The translations under genes and the position numbers were made by a program. A stretch of 64,000 nt of DNA from Candidatus Fusicatenibacter intestinigallinarum. GTDB taxonomy: Bacteria > Bacillota > Clostridia > Lachnospirales > Lachnospiraceae. The stretch spans positions 1 to 64,000 of the forward strand of contig DWWU01000041.1 of assembly GCA_019119555.1 (NCBI GenBank), read 5' to 3'. Below the pieces are notes generated by a model, which did no database searches, had not been told where the DNA came from, and saw nothing but the letters and a program-made list of their open reading frames with translations. Within the stretch, counting starts at the first letter, position 1. Each line of letters starts with the position of its first letter. Positions 1-8,309 of this stretch are shown here, piece by piece.

Positions 1-1
1 C

Positions 2-78
2 AGATACCTCTCTGTTCTATAAGATTTGTACTAACCTGCAAAGTCAGCAAATCTTATTTTACTCTGAGGTATCTTTTT
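2..78 (+). terminator. Two-stem inverted repeat with T-run at the left edge
   Basis: An outer 9-bp stem pairs AGATACCTC (2-10) with GAGGTATCT (66-74). Inside it, a 10-bp stem pairs ATAAGATTTG (19-28) with CAAATCTTAT (48-57). A short T-run follows at 74-78. This could be the terminator of a gene left of the window, or the 3' part of a small structured RNA. The nested two-stem form is more elaborate than an ordinary terminator. The remaining bases to 200 hold only a weak imperfect hairpin near 126-157. Confidence 0.5.
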
Positions 79-200
79 ATCAACCGCCTTTCTTGGAATT
101 CCCTATATTTGAATTATACAGGAAGCTCCTTCTTAGGATATGATTCTAAAGGAGAAGTGTGACCAGAAAATGATATTTTTGTGAAGAAACTGTGAGAAAC

Positions 201-956
201 TTAAATAAATTCCGTCATGTGTTTCCTCATCCAGAGCGGGAGAAAGCCGCGCTGGCAGCGGTAATTTTCTCTGGCTTTGATGCTGACGGAACGGAAAAAT
301 TCTCTCCACAGCTCCGGGTAGGGGTCTTCTTCACGATCGGGAACGTTCAGGCGGAGAAACTCCTCCGGGGTGAGCCGGGTAAGATAAAAGTTTTCGTCCC
401 GCGGATGTACGGCTGCTGTGCGCCGGGTGTCGTCGATAATGATCCAGTATTCCGAGGGCATCCGGTCGGCGAAGTAAGGCGCAGTAAGCGTCAGCACATC
501 GGATTTCGGCGAGATGTGGCTGACCAGCACATCGCCGGGAAAACCGGAAAACCGGATGAATTCCCTGTAGCGGTGCGCTTCGTTTTCCACCCGCCGGTTC
601 AGTTCGAAAAATGTCGCTACCGGGGCTTCCTGAAGCATCTGCAGAGCCCTGGATCCGAAGGCAAAGCCATACCGGAGAAACCGGTAGATGACGTCCGGCT
701 TCTCCGGGCTGGGGGACATGGCACAGCGGTATGCCATCTGCCATGCAGCGCAGGAAATCTTTTTCTCTATCGAGCGCATCACTTTTTCTGCCTTGGCGGG
801 GTCGGCTTCTGTGTGCCTGTAGTCGCAGAACAGCTCCGGCTCCGAAACCGGTTCCGTGATCAGCCGGATCTGTTGGTGGCCGAGCCTGGAATCCCAGGCA
901 TCATAGATACAAGTCATAATCGCCTCAAGGTTATCTTCGCATGTAAAAACGGTCAT
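201..956 (-). CDS. DUF4130 / TIGR03915-type putative DNA metabolism protein
   Basis: A 251-residue soluble protein that resembles the family annotated as SAM-associated putative DNA metabolism protein (TIGR03915, DUF4130). In many bacteria this family sits beside, or is fused to, a uracil-DNA-glycosylase-like domain and a partner radical SAM enzyme. Recognisable stretches are the N-terminal MTVFTCEDNLEAIMTCIYDA and the central region around RFSGFPGDVLVSHISPKSDV. No fused glycosylase domain is present. The ATG at 956 was chosen because AGGAGA lies about 8 bases upstream; the longer open frame to 1049 has no ribosome-binding site. It starts 22 bp after the radical SAM gene and is surely co-transcribed with it. 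The biochemical reaction is unknown; a role in repairing or processing damaged DNA is inferred from the pairing and the SOS-type promoter. Confidence 0.8.
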   Translation of the reverse strand: MTVFTCEDNLEAIMTCIYDAWDSRLGHQQIRLITEPVSEPELFCDYRHTEADPAKAEKVMRSIEKKISCAAWQMAYRCAMSPSPEKPDVIYRFLRYGFAFGSRALQMLQEAPVATFFELNRRVENEAHRYREFIRFSGFPGDVLVSHISPKSDVLTLTAPYFADRMPSEYWIIIDDTRRTAAVHPRDENFYLTRLTPEEFLRLNVPDREEDPYPELWREFFRSVSIKARENYRCQRGFLPLWMRKHMTEFI

Positions 957-978
957 TGTCTGTCTCCTTTCGAATGGT

Positions 979-2520
979 TCACAGCTGGCCGGTGGCAGAC
1001 ATGCGGAGATCCTCTGCCTGCGGCGGGAGCTGGAAATGAAAATCATCAAACAGGGAAAGCTGGCGGTAGGAATCCGGGTGTTCTATCTCCCAGTTTCCGG
1101 ATCTGTCTTCCCCGATCAGCTGCCGGGTGATAAAATTTTCCTCTACAGGAATCCGGTACATCATCTTTCCGCTGCAGGTGATAAAATATTTTGCCCGTTT
1201 CAGAACGATGCCCATCCGTTTCAGATGTTCAAAGGTCAGAGGGCCATTCTGCCGGCTTCTGACAATGCGCGTTGCAGATTTCACACCGATTCCCGGAACC
1301 TTCAGAAGCTCTGCATAGTCCGCCCGGTTGATTTCCACCGGAAACAGCTCCAGGTGACGGAGCGCCCAGTCGCATTTGGGATCCAGAAAAACATTGAAGC
1401 TCGGCTGTTCCTCGCTGAGCAGGTCTGAGGCCTGGAAGCCGTAGTACCGCAGCAGCCAGTCCGCCTGGTACAGGCGGTGCTCCCGGAGCAGGGGAGGCGC
1501 AGTGTCAACAGAGGGCAGCGCCGGGTCCTCGTTTACAGGAATGTAGGCGGAATAGAAAACCCGTTTCAGATCGTAATTCTGATACATGTACTGACTTGCA
1601 GTCAGAAGCTGATAATCGGTCTCGCCGGAAGCGCCGACAATCATCTGGGTGCTCTGACCGGCGGGCACGAAAGGTCTCTGCCGCTGTTCCGGGGAGACAG
1701 ACAGGTTTCCCGGACCGGAGGACAGTGCCGGAGGCCGCGGAGAACTTTGCTGCCGGCTCCGGGAAGCGGAAACCGGCAGCTGTCCGAAGAGATCCGGCTG
1801 GCTCAGCCGGCGGCCGGGAGCGGCGTCAAAGATCGTGCCCGACAGATACCGGTTCGTGCGGTGGCGTTCCATTTTCCTGTCTTTTCCGACGGCAACCCGG
1901 TATGTCTCGATTCCTTTCTGGATCTGCGCGATCGGTCTGAATATGGAGGAGGGGCTTTTGTGCGGTGCCAGCCGGCGGAGACTTTCGGTGGTCGGGAGCT
2001 CCAGATTGATACTCATCCGGTCGGCAAGGTAACCCATCTCCTGAATCAGTTCAGATGGAGCGTTGGGTATCGCTTTCACATGGATATATCCGTAAAAGCG
2101 GAAACGGGTTCTCAGCATCAGGATCGTCCGGTACATCAGCTCAGCGGTATAGGCCGGATTTTTTACAATCCCGGAACTGAGAAACAGACCTTCTATATAA
2201 TTTCTCCGGTAGAATTCCGTGACCAGCGTACAGATCTCCTCCGGAGTAAAGGTCGCCCGCGCCGTGTCGTTGGAAACCCGGTTGACACAGTATTTGCAGT
2301 CGTATACACAGTCGTTGCTCTGCAGAATTTTCAGCAGGGAAATACAGCGTCCGTCAGCGGAAAAGCTGTGGCAGATTCCTGCTGCGATCGAATTTCCAAG
2401 ACTGCCTTTCTGTCCTTTTCTGTCAACGCCGCTGGACGTACAGGCCACATCGTATTTTGCCGCGTCGGCGAGAATGCTCAGCTTGTCTTTCAGGCTCAGA
2501 TCGTTGTTTCTGATTTCCAT
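979..2520 (-). CDS. Radical SAM protein, putative DNA modification/repair (TIGR03916-like)
   Basis: 513 residues. The radical SAM cluster motif is C71-x3-C75-x2-C78 (CVYDCKYC). The core continues to about residue 210 and resumes at about 282 with VPAGQSTQMIVGASGETD. A helix-hairpin-helix DNA-binding motif lies near 395-440 (INRADYAELLKVPGIGVKSA). This layout matches the putative DNA modification/repair radical SAM family that travels with DUF4130. Family members are usually about 420-430 residues. The excess is explained by a Ser/Pro/Arg/Gln-rich low-complexity insertion at about 217-281, between two conserved core strands. The ATG at 2520 follows GGGGGA; the upstream in-frame ATG at 2559 lacks a site. 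A SigA-type promoter overlapping a LexA-like box lies at 2589-2617. The substrate is unknown. Confidence 0.85.
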   Translation of the reverse strand: MEIRNNDLSLKDKLSILADAAKYDVACTSSGVDRKGQKGSLGNSIAAGICHSFSADGRCISLLKILQSNDCVYDCKYCVNRVSNDTARATFTPEEICTLVTEFYRRNYIEGLFLSSGIVKNPAYTAELMYRTILMLRTRFRFYGYIHVKAIPNAPSELIQEMGYLADRMSINLELPTTESLRRLAPHKSPSSIFRPIAQIQKGIETYRVAVGKDRKMERHRTNRYLSGTIFDAAPGRRLSQPDLFGQLPVSASRSRQQSSPRPPALSSGPGNLSVSPEQRQRPFVPAGQSTQMIVGASGETDYQLLTASQYMYQNYDLKRVFYSAYIPVNEDPALPSVDTAPPLLREHRLYQADWLLRYYGFQASDLLSEEQPSFNVFLDPKCDWALRHLELFPVEINRADYAELLKVPGIGVKSATRIVRSRQNGPLTFEHLKRMGIVLKRAKYFITCSGKMMYRIPVEENFITRQLIGEDRSGNWEIEHPDSYRQLSLFDDFHFQLPPQAEDLRMSATGQL

Positions 2521-2588
2521 ACAAAATCCCCCTGTTCGGTCCGGCTCTGACTTTTTCACACGTACCGGACATATGTTTTCTATCCGTT

Positions 2589-2617
2589 ATCATAACACGA
2601 ATCGAACATATGTTCAA
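2589..2617 (-). promoter_or_regulatory. Promoter of the radical SAM/DUF4130 operon
   Basis: On the minus strand the -35 is TTGAAC (2612-2617) and the -10 is TATGAT (2589-2594), with a 17-bp spacer. It points at the radical SAM start at 2520. The -35 and spacer coincide with the SOS-like palindrome. Confidence 0.75.
2603..2616. promoter_or_regulatory. LexA-type SOS box
   Basis: CGAACATATGTTC fits the Firmicutes SOS operator CGAAC-N4-GTTC. It overlaps the -35 hexamer and spacer of the promoter at 2589-2617, so bound LexA would block RNA polymerase. A degenerate second copy, CGGACATATGTTTT, lies at 2566-2579 near the expected transcription start. The motif is read directly from the sequence; LexA binding is inferred. 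Confidence 0.7.
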
Positions 2618-2623
2618 GTACAA

Positions 2624-2806
2624 TTATTTGCGCTTCAGATAAGCAAGCCAGCCTCCTACGACACATGAGCAAAAGAAATAAACATAAACGATGTTTGTTA
2701 TCAGAATACGGGAAAGATTCAAACGATCCACAAATGCAATTGCCAGTAATAAAACGACGCCAAGCATCATCCATACGCCCAAAATAATATTTCGAATCTT
2801 TTTCAA
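2624..2806 (-). CDS. Small two-helix membrane protein
   Basis: Sixty residues from a TTG start at 2806, chosen because GGAGGG lies 7 bases upstream. An ATG at 2860 would give 78 residues but has no site. Two hydrophobic helices are visible, NIILGVWMMLGVVLLLAIAF and ITNIVYVYFFCSCVVGGWLA, with a KKIR start and an LKRK end, so both ends are probably cytoplasmic. I do not recognise a family. It lies just upstream of, and on the same strand as, the SOS-type operon, but that operon has its own promoter. Confidence 0.6.
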   Translation of the reverse strand: MKKIRNIILGVWMMLGVVLLLAIAFVDRLNLSRILITNIVYVYFFCSCVVGGWLAYLKRK

Positions 2807-2836
2807 TGTGATTCCCTCCATTGTAGTAAGAACAAT

Positions 2837-2951
2837 TAAGAATTCAGTTCTCTCAAACATGTATCCGCAGCATATTCAATACTCGCGTAATCCTTCCCAT
2901 CGGCCTGTACCTCCTTCCGAACTGTTTTGCGTCAATGTAAGTGCATTTCAC
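2837..2951 (-). pseudogene. Possible decayed short gene
   Basis: A GTG at 2951 opens a frame reading KCTYIDAKQF. After a likely 1-base loss near 2917-2920, another frame continues with protein-like RKEVQADGKDYASIEYAADT and stops at 2837. The intact frame instead ends at 2853 after about 31 residues. A separate 15-codon frame (2853-2900) has an excellent AAGGAGG site 9 bases upstream and could be a leader peptide. A strong promoter lies just upstream. Evidence is weak. Confidence 0.25.
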
Positions 2952-2966
2952 GATTTTTCTGATAAA

Positions 2967-2995
2967 ATTATATCATGGGAAGAATATTGTGACAA
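2967..2995 (-). promoter_or_regulatory. Minus-strand SigA-type promoter
   Basis: TTGTCA (2990-2995), 17-bp spacer, TATAAT (2967-2972). It reads toward the decayed short frame and the small membrane protein gene. Confidence 0.65.
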
Positions 2996-3135
2996 GTCAG
3001 AATATGTTTGAAGTCCCCTCTGCCGATGGTGACACTGTCACTGTCAATGACAATGGCATTCATATGAATGACCGGATGAGCCGGAATCCATTTGTGAATT
3101 TCCTTTTTTGAAGAATCCGGAAGGGAGATAAAATA

Positions 3136-3164
3136 TCGACAAAGTGCCCTGAATGTGCTATGAT
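3136..3164 (+). promoter_or_regulatory. Probable promoter for hisH-hisF
   Basis: TCGACA (3136-3141), 17-bp spacer, TATGAT (3159-3164). It is about 200 bases before hisH. Confidence 0.45.
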
Positions 3165-3368
3165 TATTTCATATGCATTTAAGGCGCTTCCTGATGGGAG
3201 GGCGGAAAGAACAATGACAATGCAAGAACAAAAAATCAGTAAAGTATGAAAGAATATGCCAAATGATATGTGACATATAGAATGAAACATAACAGAAACG
3301 GTATGGGATACTTGGTAAAGCAGCCGATTAATGAATGAAAATCGCATGGTAATGGGAGTGTATGTACG
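3165..3368 (+). other. AT-rich leader before hisH, no recognised element
   Basis: About 200 bases of AT-rich sequence. I see no T-box antiterminator motif, riboswitch core or terminator. Just upstream, 3004-3111 holds a 35-codon plus-strand frame (MFEVPSADGDTVTVNDNG...) without a ribosome-binding site, which I do not count as a gene. Confidence 0.4.
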
Positions 3369-3974
3369 ATGATTGCAATTATTGACTACGATGCCGGAAA
3401 TATAAAGAGCGTGGAAAAGGCGCTGCAGGCGCTGGGAGAGGAGACGGTGCTGACAAGAGACCGGGACTGCCTTCTGGCGGCGGACAAGGTAATTCTTCCC
3501 GGTGTGGGAAGCTTCGGAGACGCAATGGAGAACCTGAAAAATTTCGGACTGATTCCGGTGATCCATGAGATTGTGGAACGAAACGTTCCGTTTCTCGGAA
3601 TCTGTCTGGGGCTGCAGCTCCTGTTCGAGCGGAGTGAGGAGTCGCCGGGTGTGGAAGGCCTGGGAATTCTGCCGGGAGAGATCCTGAGAATTCCGAAAGG
3701 CGAGGGGAGAAAAATCCCCCATATGGGCTGGAATTCTCTGGAGCTTGTGGGCAACGGAAGACTGTTTCAGGGCCTGCCGGAGGAACCTTACGTCTATTTT
3801 GTTCATTCCTATTATCTGAAGGCTTCCGATCCGGAGATTGTGACGGCGGTCACCAGGTACGGTGCGGAAATTCATGCGTCGGTGGAAAAGAATAATGTGT
3901 TTGCCTGTCAGTTCCATCCGGAGAAGAGTTCGGCGACGGGCCTGAAAATTCTGAAAAATTTTGCACAGATCTGA
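3369..3974 (+). CDS. hisH: Imidazole glycerol phosphate synthase, glutaminase subunit HisH
   Basis: 201 residues, normal for HisH, the class I glutamine amidotransferase that delivers ammonia to HisF in the fifth step of histidine synthesis. The nucleophile elbow is [13 protein letters not shown] with Cys79. The His-Glu pair of the triad is in CQFHPEKS near the C-terminus. The oxyanion-strand region reads [12 protein letters not shown]. The start ATG at 3369 follows GGGAG. hisF starts 13 bp downstream, so the two subunits are co-expressed. No other his gene is in the window; the pair stands alone here, next to ung. Confidence 0.96.
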   Translation: MIAIIDYDAGNIKSVEKALQALGEETVLTRDRDCLLAADKVILPGVGSFGDAMENLKNFGLIPVIHEIVERNVPFLGICLGLQLLFERSEESPGVEGLGILPGEILRIPKGEGRKIPHMGWNSLELVGNGRLFQGLPEEPYVYFVHSYYLKASDPEIVTAVTRYGAEIHASVEKNNVFACQFHPEKSSATGLKILKNFAQI

Positions 3975-3987
3975 CGGGAGGTATGTT

Positions 3988-4746
3988 ATGTTTACAAAAA
4001 GAATAATTCCATGTCTGGACGTCAACAACGGCAGGGTGGTTAAGGGAGTCAATTTCGTCAATCTGAAAGATGCCGGTGATCCGGTGGAAATCGCAAAAGC
4101 CTACGACAGGGAAGGTGCGGACGAGCTTGTGTTTCTTGATATTACCGCCTCGTCGGACAATCGGAAGACGGCGGTCGAGATGGTGCGGAAAGTAGCGGCA
4201 AGTGTTTTTATTCCGTTTACCGTAGGGGGAGGAATCCGCACCGTGGAGGATTTCCGCAGCCTTCTCCGGGAAGGAGCGGACAAAATTGCAGTCAACTCTG
4301 CGGCGATCATGAATCCGGATCTGATTCGGGAAGCGGCGGACAAGTTCGGCAGTCAGTGTGTGGTGGTTGCCATCGACGCAAAAAGACGGGAAGACGGGGG
4401 ATGGAACATTTACAAAAATGGCGGCCGGGTTGATATGGGGCTGGATGCCGTGGAATGGGCGATGAAGGCGGAACGGCTGGGCGCAGGGGAGATTCTCCTG
4501 ACCAGTATGGACTGTGACGGAACGAAAGCAGGATATGACCTGGAGCTGACCCGTACCATCGCGGAGCATGTGGAGATTCCGGTGATTGCCTCCGGCGGCG
4601 CGGGAACCATGGAGCATTTTTACGATGCGTTTACGGAAGGCAGGGCGGATGCGGTGCTTGCCGCGTCTCTGTTCCATTTCAGAGAACTGGAGATCCGTCA
4701 GGTGAAGGATTATCTCGCGGACAGAGGAATTCCGGTTCGAAGATAA
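3988..4746 (+). CDS. hisF: Imidazole glycerol phosphate synthase, cyclase subunit HisF
   Basis: 252 residues forming a (beta/alpha)8 barrel. With ammonia from HisH it converts PRFAR to imidazole glycerol phosphate and AICAR. The catalytic aspartates are both present: Asp11 ([15 protein letters not shown]) and Asp130 (VVAIDAKRR). Phosphate-binding loops are visible as VGGGIR and [11 protein letters not shown]. The ATG at 3988 was chosen over an in-frame ATG at 3961 because GGGAGG lies just upstream and because it gives the usual [11 protein letters not shown] start. Confidence 0.97.
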   Translation: MFTKRIIPCLDVNNGRVVKGVNFVNLKDAGDPVEIAKAYDREGADELVFLDITASSDNRKTAVEMVRKVAASVFIPFTVGGGIRTVEDFRSLLREGADKIAVNSAAIMNPDLIREAADKFGSQCVVVAIDAKRREDGGWNIYKNGGRVDMGLDAVEWAMKAERLGAGEILLTSMDCDGTKAGYDLELTRTIAEHVEIPVIASGGAGTMEHFYDAFTEGRADAVLAASLFHFRELEIRQVKDYLADRGIPVRR

Positions 4747-4788
4747 AATGAATTTGACTGCAGACAAAAGATAAAGGAGGGAACGCTT

Positions 4789-5463
4789 ATGCCGCCGATC
4801 AGCGGAAGCTGGGAAAAGGCTTTAAAAGGCGAGTTTTCCAAAGAGTATTACAAAAAACTGTTCATCAAAGTCCGGGAGGAGTATCAGACAAGGACGATTT
4901 ATCCTCCTGCGGACGATATATTCAATGCCTTTCATTTTACACCTCTGGAGGAAGTGAAGGTGGTGATTCTCGGCCAGGATCCCTACCATGAACCGGGGCA
5001 GGCGCACGGTCTCTGCTTTTCCGTCAAGCCAAACGTGCAGATTCCTCCGTCTCTGATCAATATCTATAAAGAACTGGAAGATGATCTGGGCTGTTACATC
5101 CCCAACAACGGCTACCTGGAAAAATGGGCGCGTCAGGGAGTTCTGATGCTGAACACGGTTCTGACTGTGCGGGCGCATCAGGCAAACTCTCATAAGGATA
5201 TCGGCTGGGAACAGTTTACGGACGCGGCGATCCGCGTGCTGGCGGAACAGGACCGGCCGATGGTTTTTGTGCTCTGGGGAAAGCCTGCGCAGAGAAAAAA
5301 GGAGATGATTCATAATCCGAAGCATCTGGTGCTGGAATCTGCGCATCCGAGTCCTCTGTCCGCTTACCGTGGATTTTTCGGGAGCCGTCCGTTTTCGCGG
5401 ATCAACGAATATCTGAAAGAGAACGGTCTTACTCCGATTGACTGGCAGATTGAGAATATCTGA
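4789..5463 (+). CDS. ung: Uracil-DNA glycosylase, family 1
   Basis: 224 residues, the usual size. It removes uracil from DNA to start base-excision repair. The water-activating loop GQDPYH has Asp64, and the DNA-intercalation loop HPSPLSAYRGFFG is intact near the C-terminus. It is preceded by AAAGGAGGG. The gene follows hisF after 42 bp and ends just before a 19-bp-stem palindrome of family A. It should not be confused with the UDG-like domain often linked to the DUF4130/radical SAM pair; this is an ordinary Ung. Confidence 0.97.
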   Translation: MPPISGSWEKALKGEFSKEYYKKLFIKVREEYQTRTIYPPADDIFNAFHFTPLEEVKVVILGQDPYHEPGQAHGLCFSVKPNVQIPPSLINIYKELEDDLGCYIPNNGYLEKWARQGVLMLNTVLTVRAHQANSHKDIGWEQFTDAAIRVLAEQDRPMVFVLWGKPAQRKKEMIHNPKHLVLESAHPSPLSAYRGFFGSRPFSRINEYLKENGLTPIDWQIENI

Positions 5464-5470
5464 AAGCAGA

Positions 5471-5510
5471 ACATTCGTAACAGTTCAGCTGGCTGAACTG
5501 TTACGAATGT
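5471..5510. repeat. Family A palindrome, copy 1 (longest)
   Basis: A near-perfect palindrome with a 19-bp stem. The core is AACAGTTCAGC mirrored by GCTGAACTGTT, extended outward by ACATTCGT / ACGAATGT. It lies between ung and the flippase gene and has no T-run. Family A recurs at about 7300, 9392, 11725, 40284, 46364/46506, 51505, 54083, 58282 and 62705. Confidence 0.85.
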
Positions 5511-5566
5511 TACAGAACAGAAAAAAGAATTCCTGATTATGGAAAGAAATAGAGAAGGACGGTGTC

Positions 5567-7183
5567 ATGAAAAAAAGTTCACTTCTGAAAAATACGTCCA
5601 TTCTGATGGTTGCTACGATTGTTTCCAGAGTGATCGGACTTTTGTACCGAAGCCCTCTGGGAGCGGCGATCGGAACCGAAGGATTGGGTTATTACGGTAC
5701 GGCAAGCAATGTCTATGTGATTTTGCTTCTGATTTCTTCTTACAGCATTCCGATGGCTGTCTCAAAAATCGTTTCCGAACGGCTGGCGCTGAAACAGTAT
5801 GAAAATGCCCAGCGGGTGTTTCACGGCGCTCTGATCTATGCGGCGATCGTCGGCGGTCTGGCTGCCTTGGCTGCATTTTTCGGAGGGAAATACCTTCTGG
5901 CCTACAATCAGCAGAATGCTTTGCCTGCGCTGCAGGTGCTTGCGCCTACCATCTTTCTGTCGGCGATCCTCGGCGTGCTGCGGGGATATTTTCAGGCGCA
6001 TAATACGATGGTTCCCACATCCATTTCGCAGATTCTGGAGCAGATCGCTAATGCGATCGTCAGCATTGCTGCCGGTTATCTGCTGATTTCCACGTTTGCA
6101 ACGGACAGCACTTCGAGGGCGATCTATGGTTCGGTGGGAGGCACGATGGGAACGGGAGCCGGGGTTCTGGTCGGGCTTCTGTTTATGATTTTTGTCTATA
6201 GTGTGAACCGGAAGGGAATCCATAAAAAGATCAGGAAAGACAGATATCATGCGCAGGAAAGTTATAGCAGTATTCTGAAAACGCTTTTTTTCATGGTGAC
6301 TCCTGTTATTTTCACAACGTTTATTTACAATGCGAACGCTTACGTGGACAATTATATTTACTCCAGCCTGATGGGGTGGCACGGCGTGGACAGCGGCGTC
6401 ATCAACGAGGCTTACGGTGAGTTTTCCAACTATTATGTGACGCTGATCAACGTACCGCTGGCCCTTGCCAGCGCATCCGCTTCCGCGATGATGCCTGAGG
6501 TTTCCGGTGAGTTTGCCACAGGAAATTATCGTGAGGCGAATTCCAGAATCCTGAAGACGATCCGACTGACCATGTTTGTGTCGATTCCTGCGGCGGTGGG
6601 ACTTGGCGTGCTGTCATTTCCGATTACCGGCGTGCTGTTTCCGGGCAGCACGGAGCTGTCCGCCTGGCTGCTGCTGGGAGGAGCTGGATCGGTTGTGTTT
6701 TCCGCACTGTCGACCATCACCAACAGTGCGCTGCAGTCTATCGGCCAACAGAAGATTGCTCTTCGGAATGCGGCGATTTCTCTGGCGCTGAATGTGGCGG
6801 TCGTCTCGGCGATTCTGTTTGTATCGGAGAAGCCCGGAATCTTTGCGGTGCTGATTGCAAACATTGCGTTCTCGGTCAGCATGTGCTTTCTGAACAATCT
6901 TTCCATACGGAAATATCTGCGGTTCCGGAATGAGTTCCGCAATACTTATCTCAAACCGCTTGCCGCGGCTGCCGGAATGGGCGTCGTGACCTGGATCATT
7001 TATTACGGACTTTATCTTCTGACAAGAAAACCTGTGATCTGTCTGATTGTGGCGATTGCCGTTGCGGTACCGCTCTATCTGATTCTGTATGTGATGATTA
7101 CGCATACCTCAGAGGAAGAGATGCGGAGATTTCCGATGGGAAGCAAAATTGTGAAAGTTCTGAAGATTCTCAGAATCTATTAG
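5567..7183 (+). CDS. MurJ/SpoVB-type polysaccharide or lipid II flippase (MOP superfamily)
   Basis: 538 residues with about 14 hydrophobic segments and the MVATIVSRVIGLLYRSPLG amphipathic start typical of SpoVB/YtgP-like members of the MVF/MOP family. Such proteins move undecaprenyl-linked cell-wall intermediates across the membrane: lipid II in MurJ-like members, spore cortex precursors in SpoVB. The sequence alone does not separate a vegetative lipid II flippase from a sporulation paralogue. Charged residues are sparse in the helices, and the protein ends in a short basic tail. The ATG at 5567 is used. It stands alone between two intergenic palindromes. Confidence 0.85.
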   Translation: MKKSSLLKNTSILMVATIVSRVIGLLYRSPLGAAIGTEGLGYYGTASNVYVILLLISSYSIPMAVSKIVSERLALKQYENAQRVFHGALIYAAIVGGLAALAAFFGGKYLLAYNQQNALPALQVLAPTIFLSAILGVLRGYFQAHNTMVPTSISQILEQIANAIVSIAAGYLLISTFATDSTSRAIYGSVGGTMGTGAGVLVGLLFMIFVYSVNRKGIHKKIRKDRYHAQESYSSILKTLFFMVTPVIFTTFIYNANAYVDNYIYSSLMGWHGVDSGVINEAYGEFSNYYVTLINVPLALASASASAMMPEVSGEFATGNYREANSRILKTIRLTMFVSIPAAVGLGVLSFPITGVLFPGSTELSAWLLLGGAGSVVFSALSTITNSALQSIGQQKIALRNAAISLALNVAVVSAILFVSEKPGIFAVLIANIAFSVSMCFLNNLSIRKYLRFRNEFRNTYLKPLAAAAGMGVVTWIIYYGLYLLTRKPVICLIVAIAVAVPLYLILYVMITHTSEEEMRRFPMGSKIVKVLKILRIY

Positions 7184-7270
7184 ACGTCCGGCCTGTGCGT
7201 TGACTCTTCGTGACGGAGAGATATCTGTGATTTTGTGTTTTTACTTTCGGGTTTTTACTGCGGAAGAAGG

Positions 7271-7300
7271 GGAGACTTCTGGTCAGAGGTCTCCATTTTG
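7271..7300 (+). terminator. Weak hairpin after the flippase gene
   Basis: GGAGAC (7271-7276) pairs with GTCTCC (7289-7294) and is followed by ATTTTG. It is probably the flippase terminator, although the T-run is short. Confidence 0.4.
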
Positions 7301-7327
7301 TGACAATTCAGCCAGCGGAACGGTTAC
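7300..7327. repeat. Family A palindrome, copy 2 (degenerate)
   Basis: GTGACAATTCAGC mirrored by GCGGAACGGTTAC with several mismatches. It lies directly before the MoxR gene leader. Confidence 0.6.
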
Positions 7328-7355
7328 GGATATGAAGAGAAAGGGGTGAAAACAG

Positions 7356-8309
7356 ATGAAGAGTGCCTTATACCCGGCGGTTCAGCAGGTGCTGGAACAG
7401 GTGAACCGCGTCATTCTGGGAAAAAGTGAAGAGATTCGGGAAATTATGACCACATTTCTGGCGAATGGACACGTTCTTCTTGAGGACATTCCCGGCGTCG
7501 GCAAGACAACCATTGCGGTGGCGTTTTCCCGTGCAATGGGTCTGGATTATAAACGTGTGCAATTCACGCCTGATGTTCTTCCATCGGATCTGACCGGCTT
7601 TTCCGTTTACCGGAGAGAGAAGGAGCGGTTTGTCTATCAGCCGGGCAGCGTTTTCTGCAACCTCCTGCTGGCAGATGAGATCAACCGCACATCCCCGAAA
7701 ACGCAGTCGGCGCTTCTGGAAGTGATGGAAGAGCGGCGGGTTACGGTGGACGGCGTGACGCGGGAGGTACCAGCCCCGTTTCTGGTGATAGCGACCCAGA
7801 ATCCTGCCGGCACTGCCGGAACCCAGTATCTTCCCGACGCTCAGGTGGACCGTTTTATGGTCAGTATGAGTATCGGTTATCCGGACTATGAAAGTGAACT
7901 TTCCATGGCGAAAGGGGTCGGACCGGAGGAAAAATACAAAACGATACAGCCTTCCCTTTCCGGGGAGAGACTTCTGGAGATACAGAAGGAAGTCGCGCAG
8001 GGTTATCTCAGCGACGCTGTCTGTAAATATCTGCTGCAGCTGGTGCGGGCGACACGGAGCCACCCATCGGTGGAAAGGGGCGCCAGTCCCCGTGCGACGA
8101 TTGCGTTGGTAAAAATGGCAAGGGCCTGTGCATGGATGGACGGACGGGATTATGTGACGCCGGCGGATGTGAGCGGGCAGTTTCCTTATGTGATCCGGCA
8201 CAGGATCCGGATGAGCGGAGCGGCCAGAATGGAGAAAAAAAGTACGGAACAGGTTGTTCAGGAGATCCTGCAGGCGGCGGAGGTTCCGCCGATGGGGGAA
8301 AGACGATGA
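7356..8309 (+). CDS. MoxR-family AAA+ ATPase
   Basis: 317 residues. The Walker A motif is in LLEDIPGVGKTTIAVAF and Walker B in LLADEINRTSPKTQS, with sensor residues in VIATQNPAG. MoxR ATPases act as chaperones that assemble or activate VWA or metal-containing complexes. They are commonly encoded with DUF58 and transglutaminase-like membrane proteins, as here. The start follows AAAGGGGTG. It overlaps the DUF58 gene by four bases (ATGA), indicating translational coupling. The target of the chaperone is unknown. Confidence 0.92.
   Translation: MKSALYPAVQQVLEQVNRVILGKSEEIREIMTTFLANGHVLLEDIPGVGKTTIAVAFSRAMGLDYKRVQFTPDVLPSDLTGFSVYRREKERFVYQPGSVFCNLLLADEINRTSPKTQSALLEVMEERRVTVDGVTREVPAPFLVIATQNPAGTAGTQYLPDAQVDRFMVSMSIGYPDYESELSMAKGVGPEEKYKTIQPSLSGERLLEIQKEVAQGYLSDAVCKYLLQLVRATRSHPSVERGASPRATIALVKMARACAWMDGRDYVTPADVSGQFPYVIRHRIRMSGAARMEKKSTEQVVQEILQAAEVPPMGERR

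Noticed and set aside
192-1130. 312-codon plus-strand open frame at the left end
   Set aside because: Lies opposite the DUF4130 gene, which has a good ribosome-binding site and a family match.
3004-3111. 35-codon plus-strand frame before hisH
   Set aside because: No ribosome-binding site and no homologue known to me; the TGACACTGTCA palindrome within it is probably incidental.
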